In this document: positions 1 through 5,216 of the stretch, in pieces
Position numbering within the stretch: the first letter of the stretch is position 1
Layout of the letters: each line of letters starts with the position of its first letter
Assembly (NCBI GenBank): GCA_903837445.1
Contig: CAILUR010000208.1
Coordinates: 1 to 5,216, forward strand
Source of the DNA: an uncultured bacterium
Lineage (GTDB): Bacteria > Oederibacteriota > PGYV01 > CAILUR01
Length of the DNA: 5,216 nucleotides
Reading direction: 5' to 3'
The notes under the pieces: generated by a model
Database searches by the model: none
Told to the model about the DNA's origin: nothing
What the model saw: the letters and a program-made list of their open reading frames with translations, nothing else
Program-made: the position numbers and the translations under genes

Positions 1-126
1 CAGGCCTCTATACAAAAAGATGTGGTACGCGTGACAGGGAAAAGCAAAGATGATTTGCAGGCTGTTATGTCCCTGCTGAAAACAAAAGAATTTGGCATAG
101 ATATGCAGTTTACAAATTATAGATAA
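1..126 (+). CDS. yajQ: YajQ-family (DUF520) nucleotide-binding protein, C-terminal 41 residues
   Basis: This is the 3' end of a gene that begins before the window; 41 codons are read in frame 1 to a TAA stop at 124-126. The peptide carries the family's C-terminal signature: QASIQKDVVRVTGKSKDDLQ followed by AVMSLL and a final MQFTNYR. It matches the pattern I recall for E. coli YajQ, which ends with an RVTGKKRDDLQAVIALL segment and then LQFKNFRD. YajQ proteins are small (about 160 residues) cytoplasmic proteins with two ferredoxin-like folds; they bind nucleotides, and a Xanthomonas member has been reported as a cyclic-di-GMP effector. The role here cannot be judged from the tail. It lies 78 bases upstream of rimO on the same strand, so it may be the preceding gene of the same transcription unit. 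Confidence 0.9.
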   Translation, partial: QASIQKDVVRVTGKSKDDLQAVMSLLKTKEFGIDMQFTNYR

Positions 127-153
127 AAGTAGCACACAGATAAATGATTTTTT

Positions 154-181
154 TTAGGAATTGAATTAGTACTTAGGAATT
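154..181. repeat. 9-bp direct repeat in the yajQ-rimO spacer
   Basis: TTAGGAATT occurs at 154-162 and again at 173-181, with starts 19 bases apart, in a T-rich spacer between two T-runs. The spacing is near two helical turns, so a regulator site is conceivable, but the sequence is low in complexity and the repeat may be chance. Nothing else clear is seen in this 78-base spacer: no terminator stem after yajQ and no convincing promoter. Confidence 0.3.
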
Positions 182-191
182 TTATTTTTTT

Positions 192-207
192 AAAAGGAAC
201 CCCTTTG
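192..207 (+). promoter_or_regulatory. rimO ribosome binding site, TTG start and small hairpin
   Basis: AAAAGGA at 192-198 sits six bases before a TTG codon at 205 and fixes the rimO start; there is no ATG or GTG nearby in frame. AAAGG (193-197) can pair with CCTTT (202-206) around a 4-base loop, covering both the Shine-Dalgarno bases and the first two bases of the start codon. The stem is only 5 bp, so its effect in the cell is uncertain. A TTG start plus a masked site would suggest modest translation. Confidence 0.55.
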
Positions 208-1512
208 AAAATAGGAATAGTAAATTTGGGTTGTCCGAAAAATATAGTGGACACTGAATGTATGTTAGCTACACTGGGAGAGTTTTCTGTAACTATTTCG
301 CCCCGGGACGCAGATGCTATTATCATAAATACCTGTGGGTTTTTGAAGGCCGCGCGCGAAGAAGCAGAAAAAAACATTGAAGAAATGCTTGCCTATATAA
401 AATTTAACAAAGCTTTAAAGGTAATAGTAGCGGGCTTTTATGTCACAAAAGACAAGCAAAAACTTATAGAGAAATACCCTCAGGTATATGCGTGGGTAGG
501 CGTTAATGATATAAAAAATATGAAAAAAGCTCTGGAAGGCGGGGGCGTCTATATAAATTCTTATCCATATATCGCGACTTATAGGGAACGAAGCGTGGTG
601 CTTAATACTTATTCTGCTTATGTAAAAATTTCCGATGGGTGTAATCACAGGTGCGCTTTTTGTCTTATCCCTTCCATAAAAGGCGCTTATCGGAGCAGAA
701 CCCTTGCCGATATAGTAAAAGAAACGCTTGTGCTCACGAATTCGGGGATTAAAGAGATATGCTTTATCAGTCAGGACACGACGCATTATGGCAGAGATAT
801 TTACAAGACGGCAAAGATAGGACCGCTGCTCAGCGCAGTTATGGGAAAAATTAAAAAAAAGTTTTGGTTAAGAATAATGTACTTATATCCTGAGCTCAGT
901 GTTATAAAAGATATTGTTGCTCAAATGAAAAAAGATTCGCGCATATGCCGTTATTTTGATATTCCTTTTCAGCATGTGTCGGACAAAATCCTTAAAAGTA
1001 TGAAGCGTGGGTATGGCAAAAAAGAAATATTTGAAATAATTAAATATATAAAAGAAAACCTGCCAGATGCTGAGATAAGGAGTTCTTTTATAACAGGATA
1101 TCCTGGAGAAAGTGAAAAAGAATTTAAGGAATTGCTGGAGTTTATAAAAGAAGGGTATGTGGACAAGGCAGGCTTTTTTGCTTATTCGGATGAACGCGAG
1201 GCGGCGTCTTACGCGCTAACTGGGAAAGTAAATAAAAAGACAGCGGAAAACAGAAGGAAGTTATTAGCCCTTGCCTACGAAAAGTTTTGTGAAAGTAATA
1301 ATAAAAAACATATTGGAAAAATAAAAGAAGTGTTGATAACGGGGCGCGAGAAAAAAGGGTTTTTAAAAGGTAGGACAGCACAAAATGCTCCAGACATAGA
1401 TACTTATGTCTTAGTAAAAACTGGGAAGAAAACATTGAGTGAAGGTTTTTGTAAAGTGAGAATAACGAAAAGTGAAAAATTTGATCTGATAGGAGAACTG
1501 GCGTGGAAATAA
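205..1512 (+). CDS. rimO: Ribosomal protein S12 methylthiotransferase RimO
   Basis: RimO is a cytoplasmic radical-SAM enzyme that adds a methylthio group to the beta-carbon of a conserved aspartate of ribosomal protein S12. The 435 residues match the usual family length. Three domains are visible. The N-terminal UPF0004 domain (1 to about 105) has LGCPKN (Cys10) and INTCGF (Cys44). The radical-SAM core has ISDGCNHRCAFC with Cys146, Cys150 and Cys153 (CX3CX2C), followed by LIPSIKG, then SQDTTHYG, MYLYPE, FDIPFQH and ITGYPGES. The C-terminal TRAM domain starts near 370. RimO rather than MiaB or MtaB is supported by SDGCNHRCAFCLIPS, the QDTT motif, the DIPFQHVSDKIL block and the YSDE segment. 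Oddity: the third N-terminal cysteine expected in VIV-x-GC is Phe78 (TTT at 436-438), so a ligand of the auxiliary 4Fe-4S cluster is missing. The rest of the protein is intact. It starts with TTG after AAGGA and overlaps pgsA by 10 bases. Confidence 0.94.
   Translation: MKIGIVNLGCPKNIVDTECMLATLGEFSVTISPRDADAIIINTCGFLKAAREEAEKNIEEMLAYIKFNKALKVIVAGFYVTKDKQKLIEKYPQVYAWVGVNDIKNMKKALEGGGVYINSYPYIATYRERSVVLNTYSAYVKISDGCNHRCAFCLIPSIKGAYRSRTLADIVKETLVLTNSGIKEICFISQDTTHYGRDIYKTAKIGPLLSAVMGKIKKKFWLRIMYLYPELSVIKDIVAQMKKDSRICRYFDIPFQHVSDKILKSMKRGYGKKEIFEIIKYIKENLPDAEIRSSFITGYPGESEKEFKELLEFIKEGYVDKAGFFAYSDEREAASYALTGKVNKKTAENRRKLLALAYEKFCESNNKKHIGKIKEVLITGREKKGFLKGRTAQNAPDIDTYVLVKTGKKTLSEGFCKVRITKSEKFDLIGELAWK
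1491..1505 (+). promoter_or_regulatory. pgsA ribosome binding site selecting the GTG start
   Basis: AGGAG at 1491-1495 lies inside the end of rimO, seven bases before GTG at 1503. This is the best Shine-Dalgarno match in the window. It favours the GTG over the in-frame ATG at 1521, whose upstream bases (AGCGAAGAA) fit the consensus poorly. The ATG would give a start closer to typical PgsA proteins, so it remains a possible alternative. Confidence 0.7.
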
Positions 1513-2138
1513 GCGAAGAAATGAAAAAACTTCCCAATCGGCTTACTATGTTTAGAATAGTACTGGTGATAGGGTTTATCCCTTGTGTGCTTGCCAACAA
1601 TGTTATTTATAATTATGTGGCGCTGGGGATTTTTATAATTGCATCTATAACGGATTTCCTTGACGGACATTTGGCAAGAAAGTTTAATGTGGTGAGCAAC
1701 TTTGGAAAAGTTATGGACCCACTCGCGGACAAAATATTGGTATTTTCGGCTTTTATATGTTTTGTGGAGCTTGGGCTAGTGCCAGCGTGGATGGTAGTCA
1801 TAATTATCTCAAGAGACTTTTTTATTAACGGCATACGCATGATGGCGGCACACAAAGGGGATGTGATCGAGGCCTCGTGGTGGGGAAAAACAAAAACAAT
1901 TATGCAGATAGCTACTATTATAGTTATTTTATTTCTATCTGCAATACAGAACACTATACAATTGTATGAACCAAGATGGGAAAACTACCTTGAAAATAGC
2001 GGAAATACAGGAAAGTTCCTGCTGTCTTGTATATACTATGCCCCGTACTGGATGATGTTTGTCGCGGCCATTTTCGCGTTGGTCTCGGGTTTTGATTACT
2101 TTTTTAAGACAAGGAAATTTTTTGATAATGAAGTCTAA
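1503..2138 (+). CDS. pgsA: CDP-diacylglycerol--glycerol-3-phosphate 3-phosphatidyltransferase PgsA
   Basis: PgsA is an inner-membrane enzyme that makes phosphatidylglycerophosphate and CMP from CDP-diacylglycerol and glycerol-3-phosphate, the committed step to phosphatidylglycerol. The CDP-alcohol phosphatidyltransferase signature is complete: Asp51, Asp54, Gly55, Ala58, Arg59, Gly68, Asp72 and Asp76, in the D-x2-DG-x2-AR-x8-G-x3-D-x3-D pattern. LPNRLTMFRI near residue 10, SRDFFINGIRMMAA (103-116) and the WGKTKT block (127-132) are PgsA-like and point away from phosphatidylserine or cardiolipin enzymes. Several hydrophobic membrane segments are evident (about 17-47, 78-101, 135-150, 176-196). 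At 211 residues it is somewhat longer than usual (about 180-195). The extra length is a polar stretch around 152-172 before the last helix, plus a few N-terminal residues. Translation is probably coupled to rimO through the 10-base overlap. The next gene encodes the enzyme that uses its product, which supports the assignment. Confidence 0.93.
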   Translation: MEISEEMKKLPNRLTMFRIVLVIGFIPCVLANNVIYNYVALGIFIIASITDFLDGHLARKFNVVSNFGKVMDPLADKILVFSAFICFVELGLVPAWMVVIIISRDFFINGIRMMAAHKGDVIEASWWGKTKTIMQIATIIVILFLSAIQNTIQLYEPRWENYLENSGNTGKFLLSCIYYAPYWMMFVAAIFALVSGFDYFFKTRKFFDNEV

Positions 2139-2140
2139 AA

Positions 2141-2160
2141 GGTTTGGGACTAACCAAACT
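2141..2160 (+). other. Small hairpin between pgsA and pgpA
   Basis: GTTTGG (2142-2147) pairs with CCAAAC (2154-2159), plus an outer G-T pair, around a 6-base loop, starting three bases after the pgsA stop. No T-run follows (GAATAAAATA), so it is not a classical terminator. It may be an mRNA processing or stabilising element, or chance. Confidence 0.35.
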
Positions 2161-2182
2161 GAATAAAATAGAAAGGTGAAAA

Positions 2183-2638
2183 ATGAAACTTTTAATAATC
2201 CTGATATCAAGTTTTTTTTATAGCGGGTTTTTTCCTTTTGCTTCTGGGACTTTTGCGACGCTATGCTTTTTGCCTTTTTACTATTTTATCTTCAGGGAAA
2301 TGAGCCCAGTTTTGTATTTTTCAATTACTGTGGGCATATATTTTATAGGAGTCTGGGCCTCCAGTTATGCGGCGGTCATATTTAAAGACAAGGATCCCCA
2401 TAAAGTCGTAATTGATGAAGTGGTGGGATATCTTATTACTATGCTTTTTATATCGTTTACCATTAAAAGAATGCTTGTGGGGTTTGTTATAGCACGGGTT
2501 TTTGACATAATAAAACCCTGGCCTGCATATCAGTCCCAAAAACTGCGGGCAGGCAACGGAATAATGATGGATGATGCGATAGCAGGAGTTTATGGAAATT
2601 TGGTAATGTGGAGCCTCATTTTTCTCGGAATAATATAA
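2183..2638 (+). CDS. pgpA: Phosphatidylglycerophosphatase A
   Basis: PgpA is a Mg-dependent membrane phosphatase that removes the phosphate from phosphatidylglycerophosphate to give phosphatidylglycerol, completing the step begun by PgsA. The 151-residue protein shows the family blocks in order: SGFFPFASGTFATL (14-27, equivalent to the usual SPFAPGT segment), DPHKVVIDEVVG (71-82), RVFDIIKPWP (105-114) and GIMMDDAIAGVYGN (126-139). The acidic residues Asp78 and Glu79 of IDE and Asp130-Asp131 of MDD are the likely metal and catalytic positions. Hydrophobic segments at about 2-12, 24-37, 43-60, 83-93 and 138-151 fit a multi-span membrane protein. It is slightly shorter than many members (about 160-170). 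The ATG is preceded by AAGGTG at 2173-2178, four bases away. It lies 44 bases after pgsA and 28 bases before mfd. It is not related in sequence to PgpB or PgpC phosphatases. Confidence 0.94.
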   Translation: MKLLIILISSFFYSGFFPFASGTFATLCFLPFYYFIFREMSPVLYFSITVGIYFIGVWASSYAAVIFKDKDPHKVVIDEVVGYLITMLFISFTIKRMLVGFVIARVFDIIKPWPAYQSQKLRAGNGIMMDDAIAGVYGNLVMWSLIFLGII

Positions 2639-2658
2639 ATCCCTTTATTTTAAGGGAT
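2639..2658 (+). promoter_or_regulatory. Hairpin covering the mfd ribosome binding site
   Basis: ATCCCTT (2639-2645) pairs perfectly with AAGGGAT (2652-2658) around the 6-base loop TATTTT, beginning on the base after the pgpA TAA. The 3' arm holds the only purine-rich Shine-Dalgarno-like bases (AAGGG at 2652-2656) before the mfd ATG at 2667. The bases after the stem (AAAGTTCT) contain no T-run, so a terminator is unlikely. It could lower mfd translation or insulate it from pgpA; that role is inferred. Confidence 0.5.
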
Positions 2659-2666
2659 AAAGTTCT

Positions 2667-5216
2667 ATGAAAGAAATATTTCAAAAGCATCCCATTTTTC
2701 AAAAACTTGTTAAACAGTTTGAAAGTGGGAACAAGAGTATCTTTATCGGCGGAGTGTCCGAGCAAATCCGGGCTCCGCTTTACGCATTTATATCCTCCCA
2801 AATAAAAAAAAATATAATCATAATAACTTCTGCGGAATACTCCTATCGCTTATATGATGAATTGGATAGTTTAAAAAATGAGTTTGAGACTGATAAAAAT
2901 GTAATTTTCTATCCAGAAGATGACAGTATAGTGTATAAGACCTTGTCAGCTTCACGCGAAATATCAAAACTGCGTGCCGCCGCCTATAAAGAAATATTCG
3001 CCATTGGACATAAAGTCTTCGTCACGGATATCAATGCTGTGGCAGAAAAAATAGACGCCCCGGAAAATGTCATAGGGGCAGCACTCTCTTTAAAAAAAGG
3101 TATGAAAATTGCGCCTGAAAAAATACAAAACGAGCTGGCTTCAAATAATTACTCAAGGGTCTTAAAAGTAGAAAACGCTTTTGAATACAGTGTGCGTGGC
3201 AGTATTATTGATATCTATTCGCCGGACTTTGAATATCCTGTCAGGATAGAGTTTTTTGGGGATGAGATAGAGTCCTTGCGGTTCTTTTCAATAGAGACCT
3301 ACAGTACGACAAAAGTTTTTGAGAGTATTGAACTTTTTATCTATAATCCAGGTGGCAAGACTGCTGCCGCTTCTCATTCTATTTTGGACTATTTTGACCA
3401 CAAAGACACTGTAATAATTATAGATGGACAGGCCGAAATAAAAAAAGAGATATTGGAAAAAATATCTAAAATAGAAATGTATTCGGACTCGGGCTCGCTT
3501 CGGGATACTGTCTTTTCTCTGAGGTCGGTTTTTACCCGTCTTTCAAAATTTAAAAGAATAAGAGCCTTTTCTACATTTTTAAAAAGTGGAAATATTAATA
3601 TAAAAAGCAAACTTAACCCTGTGTTTCATAGAGAGATTAGTTTGTTTTTTGGGTATTTGAAAGGGTTGTTGGAAGCCAAAGTGGAAACTTTTATCAGCTC
3701 AGACAATGAAGGAGAAAAAGAGCATATAAAAAAGCTGATAGACGACTACTTAAAAGACAATGTCATAAAAGGAAAAGAAAGAATAAAATATATTATCTCT
3801 GGGCTAAGTCGGGGGTGTGAAGTCCCTGAAATAAATGCCGTGATAATCACTAACAGGGAAGTTTTTGAAAGATATGCGGGGGGGGCACCCTCCCGTCGGT
3901 CAAAGAGAAAACTGAAAGACAAAAATCTCAGGCCAGTAAGACATTATTTGGAACTCAAAGAAGGCGACTGTGTGGTCCATAATGAGCTGGGAATAGGCAT
4001 TTTTGAAGGCATAAAGACGCTTGATTTTGATGATGTCAATGGAGATTTTATAGTCTTGAAATATGCAGGCACGGACAAACTTTACCTGCCGGTCTATAAA
4101 ATAGACCTTATAGAAAAATATATTGGTGGAGAGGCCCCGGCACTTTCGAAATTTAATTCGCCTATCTGGAGGCGGACGAAAGAAGAAATAAAAGCCGCAC
4201 TTAGATTAATGGCACAAGAACTCTTGAACATATACGCACAGCGGCAGCTGACCACCGGCATAAAATTTGCGGCGGATGATGATATGCAAAAGGCTTTTGA
4301 GGAGGCTTTTGTCTATGATGAAACGCCTGACCAAGCTGCTGCCATAGTGGATGTAAAACACGATATGGAAAGCAGAAAGCAAATGGATAGACTTGTCTGC
4401 GGAGACGCGGGGTTTGGTAAAACTGAAGTGGCTATGCGCGCGGCTTTTAAGACAGTGAACTTTGGCAAACAGGCGGTGGTAGTGACTGCAACTACTCTCT
4501 TGGCACAACAACATTATAGGACTTTTAAAGAAAGAATGGCGGACTATCCCATAAAAATAAAAATGATATCGCGGCTTGTAAAACCCAAAGACAGAAAAAT
4601 AACCACACAGGAACTTAAGGACGGCACTGTAGATATTCTTATAGGGACTCACGCCATATTAAATGATAGAACGGATTTCTTGGATTTAGGGCTTGTCATT
4701 ATAGATGAGGAACAACATTTTGGAGTTAAACATAAGGAGTTTCTGCGGAAGAAATATCCACAGGCGGATATTTTAACCCTGACGGCAACGCCGATACCGA
4801 GAACTCTATATTTTTCTTTGTCGGGAATAAGGGATATCAGCACTATCAATACGCCACCAGTGGCAAAAAAAGTAGTAGAGACATATATAATCGAAGAAAA
4901 AATGGCTACTGTGAAAGAAATAATCTTGAGGGAAGTACTGCGCAAGGGGCAGGTTTTTTATATTTTTAATAATGTCCAACGGATAAACTCTGTAAAAGAG
5001 GTTTTGGAAAAAAATCTGCCCGAAGTAAGATTCAGATACGCTCATGGGCAAATGGAAAAACAGGAACTGGAAAATATTATGATGGATTTTATAGAAGGAA
5101 AATTCGATGTGCTGATAAGCACCACCATAGTGGAGTCAGGGCTTGATTTGCCGAATGTGAACACTATCATAATAAGTTCGTCCGACAGGTTTGGACTCTC
5201 ACAACTCTATCAGCTC
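2667..5216 (+). CDS. mfd: Transcription-repair coupling factor Mfd, N-terminal 850 residues (runs off the window)
   Basis: Mfd is a cytoplasmic ATP-driven DNA translocase that removes RNA polymerase stalled at DNA damage and recruits UvrA for nucleotide excision repair. The reading frame is open for 850 codons to the window edge. The UvrB-homology module spans about 1-240, with YSVRGSIIDIYSP near 174-186 followed by RIEFFGDEIES. A variable linker (about 240-425) ends in a basic stretch. The RNA-polymerase-interacting domain begins near EGDCVVH (432) and continues through YAGTDKLYLPV. The translocase has Walker A GDAGFGKT (579-586), DEEQ (680-683), TATPIPRT (706-713), HGQM and TTIVESGLDLPN. 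It stops at DRFGLSQLYQL, just before the usual RGRVGRS motif. Walker A lies about 50 residues earlier than in E. coli Mfd, so the N-terminal half is shorter. The RID and the TATPIPRTL-SGIRD block exclude RecG and UvrB. The start is the first ATG after an in-frame TAA at 2658. Oddities are the G8 run at 3878 and DEEQHFG in place of DEEQRFG. Confidence 0.97.
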   Translation, partial: MKEIFQKHPIFQKLVKQFESGNKSIFIGGVSEQIRAPLYAFISSQIKKNIIIITSAEYSYRLYDELDSLKNEFETDKNVIFYPEDDSIVYKTLSASREISKLRAAAYKEIFAIGHKVFVTDINAVAEKIDAPENVIGAALSLKKGMKIAPEKIQNELASNNYSRVLKVENAFEYSVRGSIIDIYSPDFEYPVRIEFFGDEIESLRFFSIETYSTTKVFESIELFIYNPGGKTAAASHSILDYFDHKDTVIIIDGQAEIKKEILEKISKIEMYSDSGSLRDTVFSLRSVFTRLSKFKRIRAFSTFLKSGNINIKSKLNPVFHREISLFFGYLKGLLEAKVETFISSDNEGEKEHIKKLIDDYLKDNVIKGKERIKYIISGLSRGCEVPEINAVIITNREVFERYAGGAPSRRSKRKLKDKNLRPVRHYLELKEGDCVVHNELGIGIFEGIKTLDFDDVNGDFIVLKYAGTDKLYLPVYKIDLIEKYIGGEAPALSKFNSPIWRRTKEEIKAALRLMAQELLNIYAQRQLTTGIKFAADDDMQKAFEEAFVYDETPDQAAAIVDVKHDMESRKQMDRLVCGDAGFGKTEVAMRAAFKTVNFGKQAVVVTATTLLAQQHYRTFKERMADYPIKIKMISRLVKPKDRKITTQELKDGTVDILIGTHAILNDRTDFLDLGLVIIDEEQHFGVKHKEFLRKKYPQADILTLTATPIPRTLYFSLSGIRDISTINTPPVAKKVVETYIIEEKMATVKEIILREVLRKGQVFYIFNNVQRINSVKEVLEKNLPEVRFRYAHGQMEKQELENIMMDFIEGKFDVLISTTIVESGLDLPNVNTIIISSSDRFGLSQLYQL
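3876..3896 (+). other. G8 run and GC-rich hairpin inside mfd
   Basis: Eight G's (3878-3885) are followed after C-A by CCCTCCC. CGGGGGGG (3877-3884) can pair with CCCTCCCG (3888-3895) with one G-T pair and a 3-base GCA loop; G3876-T3896 may add another pair. It encodes AGGAPSR in the variable linker between the UvrB-homology region and the RNA-polymerase-interacting domain. The frame is intact as given. No T-run follows, so it is not a terminator. Confidence 0.6.

Noticed and set aside
127..155. Terminator after yajQ suggested by the T-run ending near 155
   Set aside because: There is no stem upstream of the T-run; the preceding bases (AAGTAGCACACAGATAAATG) do not fold.
161..188. Possible sigma-70 promoter TTGAAT with TATTTT 16 bases downstream before rimO
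   Set aside because: Each box matches only about four of six positions and the spacer is T-rich, so such matches are expected by chance.
205..1512. MiaB or MtaB (tRNA methylthiotransferase) as an alternative identity
   Set aside because: The CNHRCAFCLIPS, QDTTHYG and DIPFQHVSDKIL blocks and the overall length fit RimO better, although the loss of the third cysteine makes activity uncertain.
1142..1600. Open frame of 152 codons on the - strand across the rimO-pgsA junction
   Set aside because: It lies opposite two well-recognised genes, has low-complexity Leu/Ser/Phe-rich sequence typical of the complement of AT-rich coding DNA, and shows no family motif.
2639..2665. Rho-independent terminator between pgpA and mfd
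   Set aside because: The stem is good, but it is followed by AAAGTTCT with no T-run, and the position over the mfd ribosome binding site fits translational control better.
4206..4652. Open frame of 148 codons on the - strand inside mfd
   Set aside because: It is opposite the Walker A region of Mfd, its composition (many His, Tyr, Phe, Ser) is that of an antisense shadow, and it has no recognisable domain.
1..5216. Defence system, mobile element, CRISPR array or other new multi-gene system
   Set aside because: Nearly all of the window is accounted for by five conserved housekeeping genes with short spacers; no spaced repeats, transposase, integrase or unknown gene was found on either strand.

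Overview
The window is a compact, AT-rich bacterial housekeeping segment with every supported gene on the + strand. The order is yajQ (3' end only), rimO, pgsA, pgpA and mfd (5' part only). Gaps are short (78, -10, 44 and 28 bases), all four visible stop codons are TAA, and I see no terminator, tRNA, rRNA, CRISPR array or mobile element. The genes are probably co-transcribed, at least from rimO to mfd.

Organism: the proteins are clearly bacterial. High use of ATA and AGA/AGG codons, the low GC content, and the neighbourhood of rimO, pgsA and pgpA would fit a lineage such as Elusimicrobiota or Omnitrophota. This is a tentative guess from general impression, not from any search.

Layout: 1-126 is the tail of a YajQ-family nucleotide-binding protein. 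127-204 is a T-rich spacer holding a 9-bp direct repeat and the rimO ribosome binding site. 205-1512 is RimO, which methylthiolates ribosomal protein S12. 1503-2138 is PgsA and 2183-2638 is PgpA; these catalyse consecutive steps of phosphatidylglycerol synthesis (CDP-diacylglycerol to phosphatidylglycerophosphate to phosphatidylglycerol). 2667-5216 is the first 850 codons of Mfd, the transcription-repair coupling factor, cut by the window edge just before its helicase motif VI region.

I found no new multi-gene system. The points worth a second look are: a RimO that lacks the third conserved N-terminal cysteine of its auxiliary iron-sulfur cluster (Phe78 instead); a G8 run with a very stable GC hairpin inside the AT-rich mfd gene; a hairpin that buries the mfd ribosome binding site directly after the pgpA stop; and some unusual residues in conserved Mfd motifs.
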